From Halodesulfurarchaeum sp. HSR-GB (GTDB taxonomy: Archaea; Halobacteriota; Halobacteria; Halobacteriales; Halobacteriaceae), in the NCBI RefSeq assembly GCF_031432215.1, contig NZ_JAVKGN010000001.1:682001-746000 (forward strand): a stretch of DNA of 64,000 bases, read 5' to 3'. Below, piece by piece: positions 1 to 8,645 of the stretch (position 1 is the stretch's first letter; every line of letters begins with the position of its first letter). The translations under genes and the position numbers were made by a program. The notes under the pieces are model-generated. The model worked only from the letters and a program-made list of their open reading frames with translations. It was not told where the DNA came from and ran no database searches.

Positions 1-602
1 CCGATCGGCTCAGAGAGACGATGGACGCCCACATTCTCGGGACGTCCATGATTCCCGGCGTGCTCGCCCTTCTCAGTGCCTCGGTGGCCGCCGGCGACGC
101 GGAGGAGCCAGCCGTTTCCAACCGCGCTGCCGGCGTCCAGCTCATTTATGACGGGCTCCGGCTCACTCGGGCCCTGGTCCACGACGAGCCCTGGACCGGC
201 ACCGGCGACGCCGAGGACGATCTCGACGTGCTGGCCGCCGACGTGCTCGTCGCCCGGGGGTTTCAACTCCTCTCGCACACCGAAGCCGCCGACAAGGCCG
301 TCGAGACGGTTCGGGAGTTCGGCCAGGAGCAGACCGAACTCCGGAGCGGGGGGACCACCGCCCGCTCGCTTGAGGCCAACGTCTTCGAACTGGCGGTGAT
401 TGCCGGCGCGACCGCCACGGGCGGGGAGACGCCACTCTCGCTGCGCCAGTACGTGGTTGGGTTAGCTCGGAACCACGGCGAGCCACCGCTCCCGTCGGCC
501 CCGGAGGGCCTGCCGGACGGCATCGAGGACGCCATGCGCCGGGTCGGTGGTCGGGCGACCGGCGAGGAACCGGTTCGAACCCCCTCCGCGACGGACACCT
601 GA
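1..602 (+). CDS. Haloarchaeal conserved protein, DUF7114-like (5' end cut by window)
   Basis: The reading frame is open from base 3 (D-R-L-R-E-T-M) and the first ATG is at base 21. I judge that the gene begins before the window, because haloarchaeal proteins that I remember as DUF7114 carry an Arg/Glu-rich helix before the 'SMIPGVLALLSA' segment. About 200 residues are visible, mostly helical and acidic, with no membrane segment or catalytic motif that I can name. It may be distantly related to polyprenyl synthetase-type all-helical folds, but that is a guess. It ends 53 bp before the tRNA-Thr gene. Function unknown. Confidence 0.7.
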   Translation, partial: DRLRETMDAHILGTSMIPGVLALLSASVAAGDAEEPAVSNRAAGVQLIYDGLRLTRALVHDEPWTGTGDAEDDLDVLAADVLVARGFQLLSHTEAADKAVETVREFGQEQTELRSGGTTARSLEANVFELAVIAGATATGGETPLSLRQYVVGLARNHGEPPLPSAPEGLPDGIEDAMRRVGGRATGEEPVRTPSATDT

Positions 603-617
603 TCGGGCGTAATCGAA

Positions 618-632
618 ACCCCTAACAGGGGT
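618..632. terminator. Small hairpin before tRNA-Thr
   Basis: A perfect 6-bp inverted repeat, ACCCCT / AGGGGT, with a 3-nt loop (AAC) lies 16 bp after the stop of the first gene. It could end that transcript. No long T-run follows it, so the assignment is weak. Confidence 0.3.
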
Positions 633-655
633 CGGGTTCCTCTCATCGACTGCCT

Positions 656-727
656 GCCTGGGTAGCTTAGCGGTAAAGCGCGTCCTTGGTAAGGACGAGA
701 GCCCGGGTTCAAATCCCGGCCTAGGCT
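656..727 (+). tRNA. tRNA-Thr (anticodon GGT)
   Basis: The cloverleaf folds by hand. The acceptor stem is GCCTGGG / CCTAGGC with one G-U pair, the anticodon stem is CGTCC / GGACG around the loop TTGGTAA (anticodon GGT), and the T stem is CCGGG / CCCGG with loop TTCAAAT. The variable loop is short (AGAGC) and the discriminator base is T. It reads threonine codons ACC and ACU. The CCA end is not encoded and there is no intron. It stands alone between two protein genes. Confidence 0.95.
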
Positions 728-1047
728 TCTGCTGTTTCCAGTTTTGAGATGTTTTCTCACTGACTTTCCTCTCCGGGGAGAGACAGCCATCGAACTCGTG
801 GAGTTCTAGTTCACTACCCACTGCTCTCCGCAGCCTCCCGAATCGTCCAACGAGCGGGATATTCACCCGTAGTCGCAGTTGGCGGCTGGTGAAACCCGAT
901 ACCGAAATAGCAGTTCCTGGCAGACCTCAAACCTAACGTAGATCGAACGAGGGGCCCCCACTCTCCCAAAGGAAAGACTCCCTGTCCACACGAACCCATT
1001 TATTTGCCCTCCGCTCCAGAAAAAACACGAACCCCTTTCGATCACCG
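728..1047. other. 320-bp intergenic region between tRNA-Thr and the K+ channel gene
   Basis: No convincing gene is seen. A 6-bp inverted repeat (CTCTCC/GGAGAG, 769-782) lies about 40 bp after the tRNA and may be a terminator. An AT-rich box, ATTTATTTG near 997-1005, lies about 45 bp before the channel ATG and is the likely TATA element, which would give a short 5' leader. Confidence 0.4.
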
Positions 1048-2193
1048 ATGTCACCTTCCCTCCGTCTCCGCGATTCCCTGTCCGTCGACCCCGACTCGCT
1101 TGCGCCGCGGGTCACAGTCGGGTTGACCATCGCCGTCGCCCTCCTCTCGATCGTGACCGGCGTGGCGAACATCAGCGCCCAGAGCGTCGTCGGGCCGCTG
1201 GCGGAGTTCATCCCGGTGGGCGTCCAGCGGACCGCCGGGTTCACCGGCGTGCTGACTGGCTTTTTGATGCTCGCGAGCGCGCTTGGCCTCCGTCGTGGCC
1301 TCCGGGTGGCCTGGTTCTCGACGATCGCGTTGCTGCCGCTCACGGCCGTCCAGGGACTCCTGCAATCGAGCCCGCTCTCGCTTCCACTCGTGGTGCTCTC
1401 AGTACTGTCCCTGCCGGGTGTGGTGTACAACCGCTCGCGGTTCACCCGGTCGCTCTCGCTTTCGACCTCACAGCTGGCGGCGCTTTTCGCCATCGTCGGC
1501 GTGCAGGTCTATGGCACCGTCGGGACCTACGCCCTCCGCGAGGAGTTCGCCTCGGTCGAGACCCTCGTCGATGCCTTCTACTACACGCTTGTTACCGCCT
1601 CGACGGTAGGCTACGGCGACGCGACTCCCCTGACACAGGTCGCCCGGCTCTTCGGGATGTCCGTGGTCGTCTTCGGCACGGCGAGCTTCGCGCTGGCCCT
1701 CGGTACACTCTTGGGGCCGCTCCTCGAAGCTCGATTCGCCAGAGCGCTTGGACGCATGACCGACCGAAACTACGACCTCCTCGAGAACCACGTCCTCATC
1801 CTCGGCTGGGGGGAACTGACCGAGGCCATCCTGGAGGAGATCGAGCCTGGGGAGTCCTACGTCCTCGTCACCGAGGAGACCGACCGCGTCGCCAGACTGG
1901 CCGATCGTGACATCGAGGTGCTCATGGGGAACCCGAGTGACGAGGCCCCGCTCCGGTCGGCCGGCATCGAACACGCCCGGACGGTGCTGGTGGCGACGAA
2001 CGACGACGGGGACGACGCCCTCGCCGTGCTCACCGCCCGGGAGCTGAATCCCGACGTTCGGATCGTGGCCGCGGCGACGAACCGGGAGAACGTCCCGAAG
2101 CTCCGCCGGGCGGGGGCCGATTCGGTCATCAGCCCGATCGCCCTCGGGGCCCGGATGCTCGTCGACGCGAGCTTCGGCGACCGGGCGGAGTGA
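1048..2193 (+). CDS. Kch/TrkA-type potassium channel with an RCK NAD-binding domain
   Basis: A 381-residue membrane protein predicted to conduct K+ through a pore gated by a cytoplasmic RCK domain. Several hydrophobic segments cover residues 20-160. A pore helix follows, and the selectivity filter TVGYGD is at about 186-191, then a last inner helix to about 225. The C-terminal half starts at about 248 with HVLILGWGELTEA, a Rossmann-type TrkA-N/RCK domain with a slightly unusual glycine pattern (GWGELT). No clear TrkA-C domain follows. The two downstream TrkA-C-like proteins have their own promoter but are probably related in function. Ion preference is inferred from the filter. Confidence 0.9.
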   Translation: MSPSLRLRDSLSVDPDSLAPRVTVGLTIAVALLSIVTGVANISAQSVVGPLAEFIPVGVQRTAGFTGVLTGFLMLASALGLRRGLRVAWFSTIALLPLTAVQGLLQSSPLSLPLVVLSVLSLPGVVYNRSRFTRSLSLSTSQLAALFAIVGVQVYGTVGTYALREEFASVETLVDAFYYTLVTASTVGYGDATPLTQVARLFGMSVVVFGTASFALALGTLLGPLLEARFARALGRMTDRNYDLLENHVLILGWGELTEAILEEIEPGESYVLVTEETDRVARLADRDIEVLMGNPSDEAPLRSAGIEHARTVLVATNDDGDDALAVLTARELNPDVRIVAAATNRENVPKLRRAGADSVISPIALGARMLVDASFGDRAE

Positions 2194-2208
2194 TTGCCGG
2201 CCCCCACC

Positions 2209-2217
2209 TATTTATCC
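2209..2217 (+). promoter_or_regulatory. TATA box for the TrkA-C membrane protein pair
   Basis: TATTTATCC is centred about 27 bp before the ATG at 2240, the spacing expected for a leaderless haloarchaeal transcript. It lies just after the channel gene stop, so the two downstream genes can be expressed separately from it. Confidence 0.55.
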
Positions 2218-2239
2218 TGTGGGCGGCTGGGCTCCGGTG

Positions 2240-3460
2240 ATGCAGGTCCCGATCGCACAGGTGCTACTCGGGGTGTATCTCGGGCTGCTGGCCGCGCTGT
2301 TTCCGGCACTCATCGCCTTCGCGATCGGCTTTGGATTCAAGTACTTCACCAACGTGACCGTCCCCGCGCTCGGCGTGGTGGTCGTGAGTGGCGCGCTCGC
2401 GGGGGTTTCGGGCGGGCTCATGGGGTTCATCGATCCGCAGATGGCCGACAGCTGGACGGGAATCACCGCCACGGCGGTCATCCTGATGGCGAGTCTCTGG
2501 GCGCACAGCCAGGGCGACAAGCTGGCCGTGGCGACACCGCGGGGGCTCACCCTGCGCCGGCTCCGGGAGAGCCGGCTGTCCAGTGATCTCATCGAGCGGA
2601 TCGACACGCTCGGTCAGGTTCACATCCGGCCGATCGGCGACATACAGCATCTGGAGGGCTATCCGCCGCTGTCGGCGGACCTCCGGGAGCGTCTCACCGC
2701 CGGCTCCTGGAAGTTTCCCGCCGACCTGCCGCGGTCGGAACTCGAGGCCAAGCTCGAAGCGCGACTCCTCGCCGATTACGAACTCGCGGACGTCCGGGTT
2801 ACCATCGACAAGGCGGGCCGGGCCGAGATCGCGGCGGCCCCCGAGACCGCCGGCCTCTCGCGTCGAGTCCCGACCGGCAAGCGGGCCGTGACGGTCAAGA
2901 CGCTGCTGCCGACCGGGCTGGCCCGGGGCGACGTGGTCTCGATCGAGCTTTCCACTGGGACGGTGACCGGTCCCGTCGTGAGTGCCAGAACCGAGCGGCC
3001 CATCCCCGAGCCGTCAATCGAGCCGGAGGAGCCGGCACGTTCAGACGACACCGAACCGATCGAGTCACGACCGCCAGCCACCGCGACCACCGAGGGCGGC
3101 CCGGGGCAGGTGACGATCGTGGTCTCGCCGGCCGAGGCCCGGGACGTGCTCCGGACGGCATTCGCCCCGATCATCGTCCACTCCCGGGAGACAAACCGCG
3201 AGTACGAGACGATCGCGTTGCTCACTGACGCGGGCGCCCAGTTTCGAAAGTACTCCCTCGGTGGGGACAGCGACCTGGTGGGCCAAACGATCGGCGGGGC
3301 CCAGATCAGGGACACCTACGGCGTCGCCGTTCTGGCGATTCGTCGGCCGACCGAACGGATCGTCGCGCCCAGCGGGCGCACCGAACTGCACGCCGGCGAT
3401 GACCTGATCGTCGTGGGCACCAGCGACCAGTTGGCTGCCTTCGGAGAGGTGATCGCGTGA
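2240..3460 (+). CDS. Membrane protein with C-terminal TrkA-C (RCK_C) domain, first of a pair
   Basis: 406 residues. Three N-terminal hydrophobic helices (about 8-28, 40-60, 75-92) are followed by a soluble region with an SSS/LPxGL-type beta section (about 190-250), an acidic Pro-rich linker, and a C-terminal TrkA-C-like domain (about 315-405) ending in 'HAGDDLIVVGTSDQLAAF'. No TrkA-N nucleotide-binding domain is present, so it is neither a classic Trk subunit nor a channel. I chose ATG 2240 over the in-frame codon at 2219 because of the TATA spacing. It overlaps the next, paralogous gene by 4 bp (GTGA), so the two are probably co-translated. A role in K+ regulation or ligand sensing is inferred from the domain only. 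Confidence 0.8.
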   Translation: MQVPIAQVLLGVYLGLLAALFPALIAFAIGFGFKYFTNVTVPALGVVVVSGALAGVSGGLMGFIDPQMADSWTGITATAVILMASLWAHSQGDKLAVATPRGLTLRRLRESRLSSDLIERIDTLGQVHIRPIGDIQHLEGYPPLSADLRERLTAGSWKFPADLPRSELEAKLEARLLADYELADVRVTIDKAGRAEIAAAPETAGLSRRVPTGKRAVTVKTLLPTGLARGDVVSIELSTGTVTGPVVSARTERPIPEPSIEPEEPARSDDTEPIESRPPATATTEGGPGQVTIVVSPAEARDVLRTAFAPIIVHSRETNREYETIALLTDAGAQFRKYSLGGDSDLVGQTIGGAQIRDTYGVAVLAIRRPTERIVAPSGRTELHAGDDLIVVGTSDQLAAFGEVIA

Positions 3461-4674
3461 GTCTCGCCGTGATCGAGCTGGGGACGCGACTGCTGGAGTC
3501 CGTGGTTCACGTGATCGGCCTGGTGCTTTTGGCGGGCGGGACGACTGCGATCGCCGCTTTCGCGTACCGGATTCGGGTTCGACACGCGCTTCCCGAGGGG
3601 GTCACGCTGATCCTCGGGCTGGGGGTCGTCGCGCTCTACCTGAACACACGCACCCTCTTCGCCCAGTTCGTCCAGGGTGGGGCCGCCAGCCCGACCGTGG
3701 GCGAAGCGACGCTCAACGTCCTGGTGTTCGCCATCGCGGCCCTCGCCTCCTACGGTGGGAACACGCTCGGGGACCGCCTGGCTCGATCCGATCGGCTCTC
3801 GCTGTCCTGGCTGCAGCGGGATCTCAGTCCCATCGTTCGGGCCGCGGGCCGTCACATCTCGGTGACCCTCCCGGCGGAGATCAGGGATATCGAAGGCTAC
3901 GATCCGGTCGAGGCCGGGACGAAGGAGTCACTCGAAGGGCGGACGCTTGACTTCCCACGCGGGCTCACCGTCGAGGAACTGCGGACACAGCTCCAGGCCC
4001 GGCTCAAGGAGAAATTCGACGTGGGCTATGTCGACCTGGAACTCTCCTCGACGGGTGAAATCCAGTATCTCGGGGTCGCCAAACGCCCAGCCGGTATCGG
4101 CCCGACCTTGCCACCGAACGCGGCCGCGGTCGCGGTCCGGGCGGATCCGCCGTTCAGCGCCACGGCAGGGGACATCGTCCAGCTCTGGGCCGTCGAGGAC
4201 GGGGAACCTCGAAAGCTCGGGACGGGCGAACTCAGGGCCAGGATCGGTTCGATCGCGACGATCACGACCGATCGTGCCGTCGCCACGGTGATCGATCCGG
4301 AGACGGAGTACCGGCTCCTCACCCTCGCGGCGGACTCGCGCCCGGATCGTGAGTTCGCCGCGATGCTCCGGCGGGCGGACGAGACCATGCGCCTGCTTTC
4401 GGTGACTGATTCCAGTCCCCTTGTCGGGCAGTCCGTCGCCGCCATCGACAGTACGGTGCTGGGGATTCGGACGGCTGGCGGGTCAGTCGAGACGATCCCG
4501 AACCGGCGTCGGTTGATCCAGCCCGAGGACGAGTTGTTCGTGATCGGTCGTCCCGAAGCGCTCCGCAAACTGGAGGCGATCGACGGCGTCCAGGCCGTGC
4601 AGGACGAGACGGTCACGGGACTCGATTCCATGGGCCGACCGTGGGCCGCCGGCCGCTCAGAGAAAGGCGAGTGA
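3457..4674 (+). CDS. Membrane protein with C-terminal TrkA-C (RCK_C) domain, second of a pair
   Basis: A 405-residue paralogue of the upstream protein with the same plan: three N-terminal membrane helices (about 12-35, 45-62, 80-98), a central soluble part (residues 125-230), and a C-terminal TrkA-C-like domain (about 285-390) with 'QPEDELFVIGRPEALRKL'. It starts with GTG inside the previous stop (GTGA overlap). It also lacks a TrkA-N domain. The two may form a hetero-oligomer. TrkA-C domains in other prokaryotes bind small ligands including c-di-AMP; whether these do is unknown. Its last 18 bp overlap the convergent YdjM-like gene. Confidence 0.8.
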   Translation: MSLAVIELGTRLLESVVHVIGLVLLAGGTTAIAAFAYRIRVRHALPEGVTLILGLGVVALYLNTRTLFAQFVQGGAASPTVGEATLNVLVFAIAALASYGGNTLGDRLARSDRLSLSWLQRDLSPIVRAAGRHISVTLPAEIRDIEGYDPVEAGTKESLEGRTLDFPRGLTVEELRTQLQARLKEKFDVGYVDLELSSTGEIQYLGVAKRPAGIGPTLPPNAAAVAVRADPPFSATAGDIVQLWAVEDGEPRKLGTGELRARIGSIATITTDRAVATVIDPETEYRLLTLAADSRPDREFAAMLRRADETMRLLSVTDSSPLVGQSVAAIDSTVLGIRTAGGSVETIPNRRRLIQPEDELFVIGRPEALRKLEAIDGVQAVQDETVTGLDSMGRPWAAGRSEKGE

Positions 4675-5160
4675 GATCTCGCGACTGGCGGCGACCGCAC
4701 CACCGGTCGCAAGCAGCCCCAGCACCAGGAGGAGCCCGTTGCCGAGGGGGTTCGACGCGTTGGTCAACTCGAGGGAGTACGAGCCGTGTCCCAGGGGCTC
4801 GAAGGGCCGGATTCCCATGGGCGTGAGCGCGTCGGCCAGAATGTGTGCGCCGATGGTCACGATCCCGAGGAGGGCCCCGAACGCGGCGAGGCCGAGTTGC
4901 GCTCGTGGCTCCATTCCCTCACCGACGTACCAGCCCGCCGCCCCGAGAAGCGCACCAGCGAGGAGGGCGAACCAGATCGTATGCGTGATACCCCGATGGG
5001 AGATGAACGGCACTTTCTGGTCCCAGTCCGGGACCATCGATCCGCCCGCGACGATCACCGCGCCGACTGCGGCTAGCTCGTCGAACCCGGCCGCGAGCAG
5101 GACGAAGCCGATCGGGGCGTACACCAGCAGTGCTGCGCCGTAGTGTCCGGTTCGATACAT
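4657..5160 (-). CDS. YdjM/DUF457-type membrane-bound metal-dependent hydrolase
   Basis: A 167-residue membrane protein of the YdjM family (LexA-regulated inner-membrane hydrolase in E. coli). It starts MYRTGHYG and carries the family motifs VPDWDQK (about residues 43-49) and HRGITHT (about 55-61), then AHILADAL, which together supply the His/Asp residues thought to hold a metal. Four to five hydrophobic helices fit the usual length. The true substrate is not known; related proteins are loosely linked to phospholipid or membrane stress. It converges on and overlaps the TrkA-C pair by 18 bp, leaving no room for a terminator. Confidence 0.85.
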   Translation of the reverse strand: MYRTGHYGAALLVYAPIGFVLLAAGFDELAAVGAVIVAGGSMVPDWDQKVPFISHRGITHTIWFALLAGALLGAAGWYVGEGMEPRAQLGLAAFGALLGIVTIGAHILADALTPMGIRPFEPLGHGSYSLELTNASNPLGNGLLLVLGLLATGGAVAASREISLAFL

Positions 5161-5273
5161 ATTCAGAACCCAACGACTTCGGCGGAAACAGGACGGTTTG
5201 TCTCCCGTTGCATACCTGTCTGTTACCGATGGGCGTACAAAAGAGGCGCGCTCGATCGGCGACGGCGCCCCGG

Positions 5274-5921
5274 TCAGTCGAGATCCGCGAGCATGGCCGC
5301 TACCGCGTCGAGTTCGTCGTCGTTGACCGTGTGGGCCATCCCGTCGTAGATCCGGGTGTCGACGGCTGCGCCGAGGGATTCGAATACGGTTGCTGTCTCG
5401 TGCACTCGCTGTTCGGGGATGTGTGGGTCGACGTCGCTACAGCCGAGAAAGACCGGCGTCCCGTCGAGGGCTCCCTGGTAGTCCGCCGGATCGACGGTCT
5501 CGCCCAGTAGGCCGCCGCTCAACACGGCCAGCCCGCCGTAGCGGTCCGGGTTCCGGGCGACGTACTCGCTCACGAGACACGCGCCCTGGGAGAACCCCGC
5601 GAGTGCGATTCGCTCGGTCGGAATCGAGGCCTCCCGGGCCGTTTCCACGGCGTCGTCGATCGCTTGAAGCCCGGACCGGCGACCTGGCTCGTTCTGCTCG
5701 ACCGGGGCCAGAAACGACTGGGGATACCACTCGTTGTCGGCCGCCTGGGGTGCCAACAGTACAAATTCGGGTGGCGAGACCTGGCGACCGAACTGGATGA
5801 TACTCCGGGCACTCGCCCCGCGACCGTGGACCAAGACGAGGGCCGCGTGGGCGTCCTTGACAGGCGTTCCGGCCTGGACGAGCGGTTGGCCCTGATGTGG
5901 GCCAGGGGTGGTGTCACGCAT
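5274..5921 (-). CDS. Alpha/beta hydrolase, phospholipase/carboxylesterase family (MhqD-like)
   Basis: A 215-residue cytoplasmic hydrolase. It shows the oxyanion region LVLVHGRGAS, the nucleophile elbow GFSQGA with the catalytic Ser, an acid in the segment CSDVDPHIP, and the catalytic His in GMAHTV. I chose ATG 5921, which overlaps the upstream dioxygenase stop by 8 bp; an ATG at 5933 is also possible. In Bacillus the same two families are paired as MhqE (dioxygenase) and MhqD (hydrolase) and act against hydroquinones and related electrophiles. A similar role here is inference from gene order. Confidence 0.88.
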   Translation of the reverse strand: MRDTTPGPHQGQPLVQAGTPVKDAHAALVLVHGRGASARSIIQFGRQVSPPEFVLLAPQAADNEWYPQSFLAPVEQNEPGRRSGLQAIDDAVETAREASIPTERIALAGFSQGACLVSEYVARNPDRYGGLAVLSGGLLGETVDPADYQGALDGTPVFLGCSDVDPHIPEQRVHETATVFESLGAAVDTRIYDGMAHTVNDDELDAVAAMLADLD

Positions 5922-6849
5922 CGACGGTGCCATCGAGGGGTGGCAGTTCGGCTTCGATCTCCGCCCGGCGGTCTTCGAGCCAGTCGGGCAGCACGAGTTT
6001 CGTGCCCAGGTCCTCGAGGGATTCGTCGACGGTGTACCCCGGCTCCGCCGTGGCGAACTCGAAGAGGATCCCGGCGGGTGTCCGGGCGTAGACCGACTCG
6101 AACCACTTCCGGTCTATCACCTCGGTCGGGCGCAATCCACGATCCTGGAGCAGTGCTCGCCACTCGGCCTGTGTCGACTCCCCCACGCGGAAGGCAACGT
6201 GATGGACCGTGCCAGCACCCTGTCGGCCACGTGGGGCCTCCGGGTCGACTTGCACGTCGAGGACGGCTCCCAGTTCGCCACTCGACTCGTAGCGGGTTCT
6301 GGCCGCCGTCCGGTCGGTCTCCCGATAGCCCATCGCCTCCAAGAGTCCGGTAAACCCCTCGTCGGACGCGACCGTGAGTGTCACGCCGAAAAAGCCCCGG
6401 ATCGCGTGTGCTTCGGGAACCGGCCCCGCCGGGGGGCTTCCCGCGGGCGCGTCGGTCCCGACGAGTTCGAGTGCCAGCCCGTCCGGGTCCCTGAGTGGGA
6501 TGACGGTGTCGCCGAACCGTTCGATCGGCTCCTCACGATCGATTCCCGCTTCGTCCAGCCGGTCGAGCCAGAACTCGACGGCCGCGCCCGGAATCGTGAA
6601 CTGGACGGTCGTGGCCTGGCCGCTCCCGGATTCGCCCGGCGTGGCTCCCGGATAGGGGAAGACGGTCATACTCGTCCCGGGATTGCCCTCGCGGTCGCCG
6701 TAGAAGAGATGATAGACCGAGGGATCGTCCTGGTTGACACTTCGTTTCACCAGCCGGAGGCCCAAGGTCTCCGTGTAGAACTGGCGGTTCTGCCCCGGAT
6801 CGGCCCCGATGGCCGTCACGTGGTGGATGCCGGGTGTTGACGGGCTCAT
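5914..6849 (-). CDS. Ring-cleaving dioxygenase of the VOC/glyoxalase superfamily (MhqE/MhqO-like)
   Basis: 311 residues with two tandem vicinal-oxygen-chelate modules. The metal ligands expected for the family are seen in GIHHVTAIG near the N terminus, VHHVAF in the second half, and GILFEFATAE near the C terminus. It probably opens hydroquinone- or catechol-type rings with Fe(II). ATG 6849 is preferred to the GTG at 6870 because an AT-rich box (GTTATTCG, about 6873-6880) lies about 27 bp ahead of it. It is translationally linked to the downstream carboxylesterase, forming a two-gene detoxification operon. Confidence 0.88.
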   Translation of the reverse strand: MSPSTPGIHHVTAIGADPGQNRQFYTETLGLRLVKRSVNQDDPSVYHLFYGDREGNPGTSMTVFPYPGATPGESGSGQATTVQFTIPGAAVEFWLDRLDEAGIDREEPIERFGDTVIPLRDPDGLALELVGTDAPAGSPPAGPVPEAHAIRGFFGVTLTVASDEGFTGLLEAMGYRETDRTAARTRYESSGELGAVLDVQVDPEAPRGRQGAGTVHHVAFRVGESTQAEWRALLQDRGLRPTEVIDRKWFESVYARTPAGILFEFATAEPGYTVDESLEDLGTKLVLPDWLEDRRAEIEAELPPLDGTVDA

Positions 6850-6906
6850 GTCCGTGATAGGCTCGCTCACCGAATAACCCTGTGGGCCGGGAACGGTGTC
6901 TCCGCG

Positions 6907-7665
6907 TTAGTTCCCCGACTCGCTCTGGGTGACCTCCCGGTACTCCACGTCACGGCCGGCGACCCCGCTTTTGGCGATCACGGGCAGGAGGTTGTAGCCG
7001 TTCGGCCCCTTCTTGACGACGTTGATGTCGAAGACGAACTCGACTGGCTCCTCGGCGGTGACCTCGAAGGATTTCTGGACCTGGAGTTTCTCGCTGGGTA
7101 CTTTGACCGGTACCTCCTCGCCGTCGACGATCCCCTCGACTGTGGCCACCTCGAGTTCGACTTTGTTGTAGGTGCCAGCTTCGAGTTCGCCGTCGAAGAC
7201 GGATATCGCGTCCTCGCCGACGACCTGGGTCAGGTCGACGGTCGTTCCCTCCAGGTCGAGCCGGAAGAAACCCCGCTCGTCCTCGTCGGTTTCGGTGCCC
7301 GTCGTGGTTGTCTCCGATTCGACCGTGGTCTCGGTGGTCTCTTCCTCCTGAGTGGTTGTTTCCTCGTCGGTCGTCGTTTCGGTCGTCTCCGGTGCGGACG
7401 TGGTTTCGGTGGTCGTCCCCGACTCGCTTTCGCCCTCGAACACGCGGGCGCTGTCGAGGGTCACGTCCAGCCGATCGAAGTCCGCGATGTCCGCGGGCTG
7501 GTCGCTCACAAGGAGCCGGAAGGTTCCGGTCTCGCTTCCGTTGGTGTCGCCGGTACACCCGGCCAGGAGGCTGACGCCGACTCCGGCGCCGACCGCGAGT
7601 AGCTTTCGTCGCGGGAGGGTCGGGCCGTCGATGTCACCGTCGTTCGATGAGTTCTGTGGGTTCAT
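6907..7665 (-). CDS. Twin-arginine lipoprotein with DUF4382 domain and Thr/Glu-rich insert
   Basis: 252 residues. A twin-Arg motif (PRRKLL, 18-23) and hydrophobic stretch lead to the lipobox LLAGC with Cys37, so it is probably exported folded and lipid-anchored outside the cell. The domain begins at about 48 (TFRLLVSDQPADI), a DUF4382 signature, and continues after an insert to the end. Residues 79-130 are nearly all Thr, Glu and Ser; this low-complexity loop sits inside the domain rather than before it and could carry O-linked glycans. The ligand is unknown. It lies downstream of pstB on the same strand, 123 bp away, so co-transcription is uncertain. Confidence 0.85.
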   Translation of the reverse strand: MNPQNSSNDGDIDGPTLPRRKLLAVGAGVGVSLLAGCTGDTNGSETGTFRLLVSDQPADIADFDRLDVTLDSARVFEGESESGTTTETTSAPETTETTTDEETTTQEEETTETTVESETTTTGTETDEDERGFFRLDLEGTTVDLTQVVGEDAISVFDGELEAGTYNKVELEVATVEGIVDGEEVPVKVPSEKLQVQKSFEVTAEEPVEFVFDINVVKKGPNGYNLLPVIAKSGVAGRDVEYREVTQSESGN

Positions 7666-7788
7666 TACACTCGAGGAATGGTGACCAAGACCTTAGTACG
7701 CCCACGTTCCTTAGCCCGATTTCAGCCGATTTACCGCGTTTTGGCCGGATTTGTAGCCGGTTCGACGCGGTAAGCCGAGAAAAACGCA

Positions 7789-8619
7789 CTATCCGAACTT
7801 CCCGGAGATGTAATCCTCGACCCGCTCGTTGCGCGGGTTCTGGAAGATCCGATCGGTGTCCCCGTACTCGACGAGATGCCCGCCGGTCAGGAAGACCGCC
7901 GTCTTGTCCGAGATCCGGGCGGCCTGTTGCATGTTGTGCGTGACAATCACGACGGTGTAGTCCTCGGCGAGTTCGTCGATGAGGTCCTCGATTTTGGACG
8001 TCGCGACCGGGTCCAGTGCGCTTGCTGGCTCGTCCATCAGGATGACTTCGGGATCGACGGCGATGGCCCGCGCGATGCAGAGCCGCTGTTGCTGCCCGCC
8101 CGAGAGGTCGGTTCCGCGCTCGTCGAGTCGATCCGAGACCTCGTCCCAGAGGGCGGCCTGCCGCAGGGCTCGTTCGACCCGCTCGTCCAGGTTTTCGGTG
8201 TCGTTCTGGATGCGCGGGCCGTAGGCGACGTTGTCATAGATGCTCTTCGGGAAGGGGTTCGGGGCCTGAAAGACCATCCCGACCTGGCGGCGCAGGGCCA
8301 CCGCATCGACGTCGTCGTCGTAGACGTTCTTCCCCTTGAACCGGAGTTCGCCGGTGACGCGGGCGATGTCGATGAGGTCGTTCATCCGGTTGATCGAGCG
8401 GAGGAACGTCGATTTCCCACAGCCTGAGGGGCCGATGATCGCGGTGACCTCCTGCTCGGGAATCGACATGGACACGTCGTTGAGCGCCCGCTCCTCGCCG
8501 TAGTAGACGTCAAGCCCTTCGGCTTCGATGATCGTCTCCTCCGGGGGGATCCGCTCGATGTCCCGGTCGCTCTCGGGCTGGGCATCGTCCAGGCCGGTCG
8601 CTGACCACTCGCTACTCAT
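7789..8619 (-). CDS. pstB: Phosphate ABC transporter ATP-binding protein PstB
   Basis: 276 residues and the motor of the Pst high-affinity phosphate importer. Walker A is GPSGCGKST, the ABC signature is [14 protein letters not shown], and Walker B with D-loop is [13 protein letters not shown]. The PstB-specific segment with [17 protein letters not shown] is present. The first 30 residues are a haloarchaeal acidic extension. It is the last gene of pstSCAB, 26 bp after pstA. No phoU gene follows, unlike many bacterial operons. Confidence 0.97.
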   Translation of the reverse strand: MSSEWSATGLDDAQPESDRDIERIPPEETIIEAEGLDVYYGEERALNDVSMSIPEQEVTAIIGPSGCGKSTFLRSINRMNDLIDIARVTGELRFKGKNVYDDDVDAVALRRQVGMVFQAPNPFPKSIYDNVAYGPRIQNDTENLDERVERALRQAALWDEVSDRLDERGTDLSGGQQQRLCIARAIAVDPEVILMDEPASALDPVATSKIEDLIDELAEDYTVVIVTHNMQQAARISDKTAVFLTGGHLVEYGDTDRIFQNPRNERVEDYISGKFG

Positions 8620-8645
8620 ATAGCTTCACCACGTCGGGTTCACGG

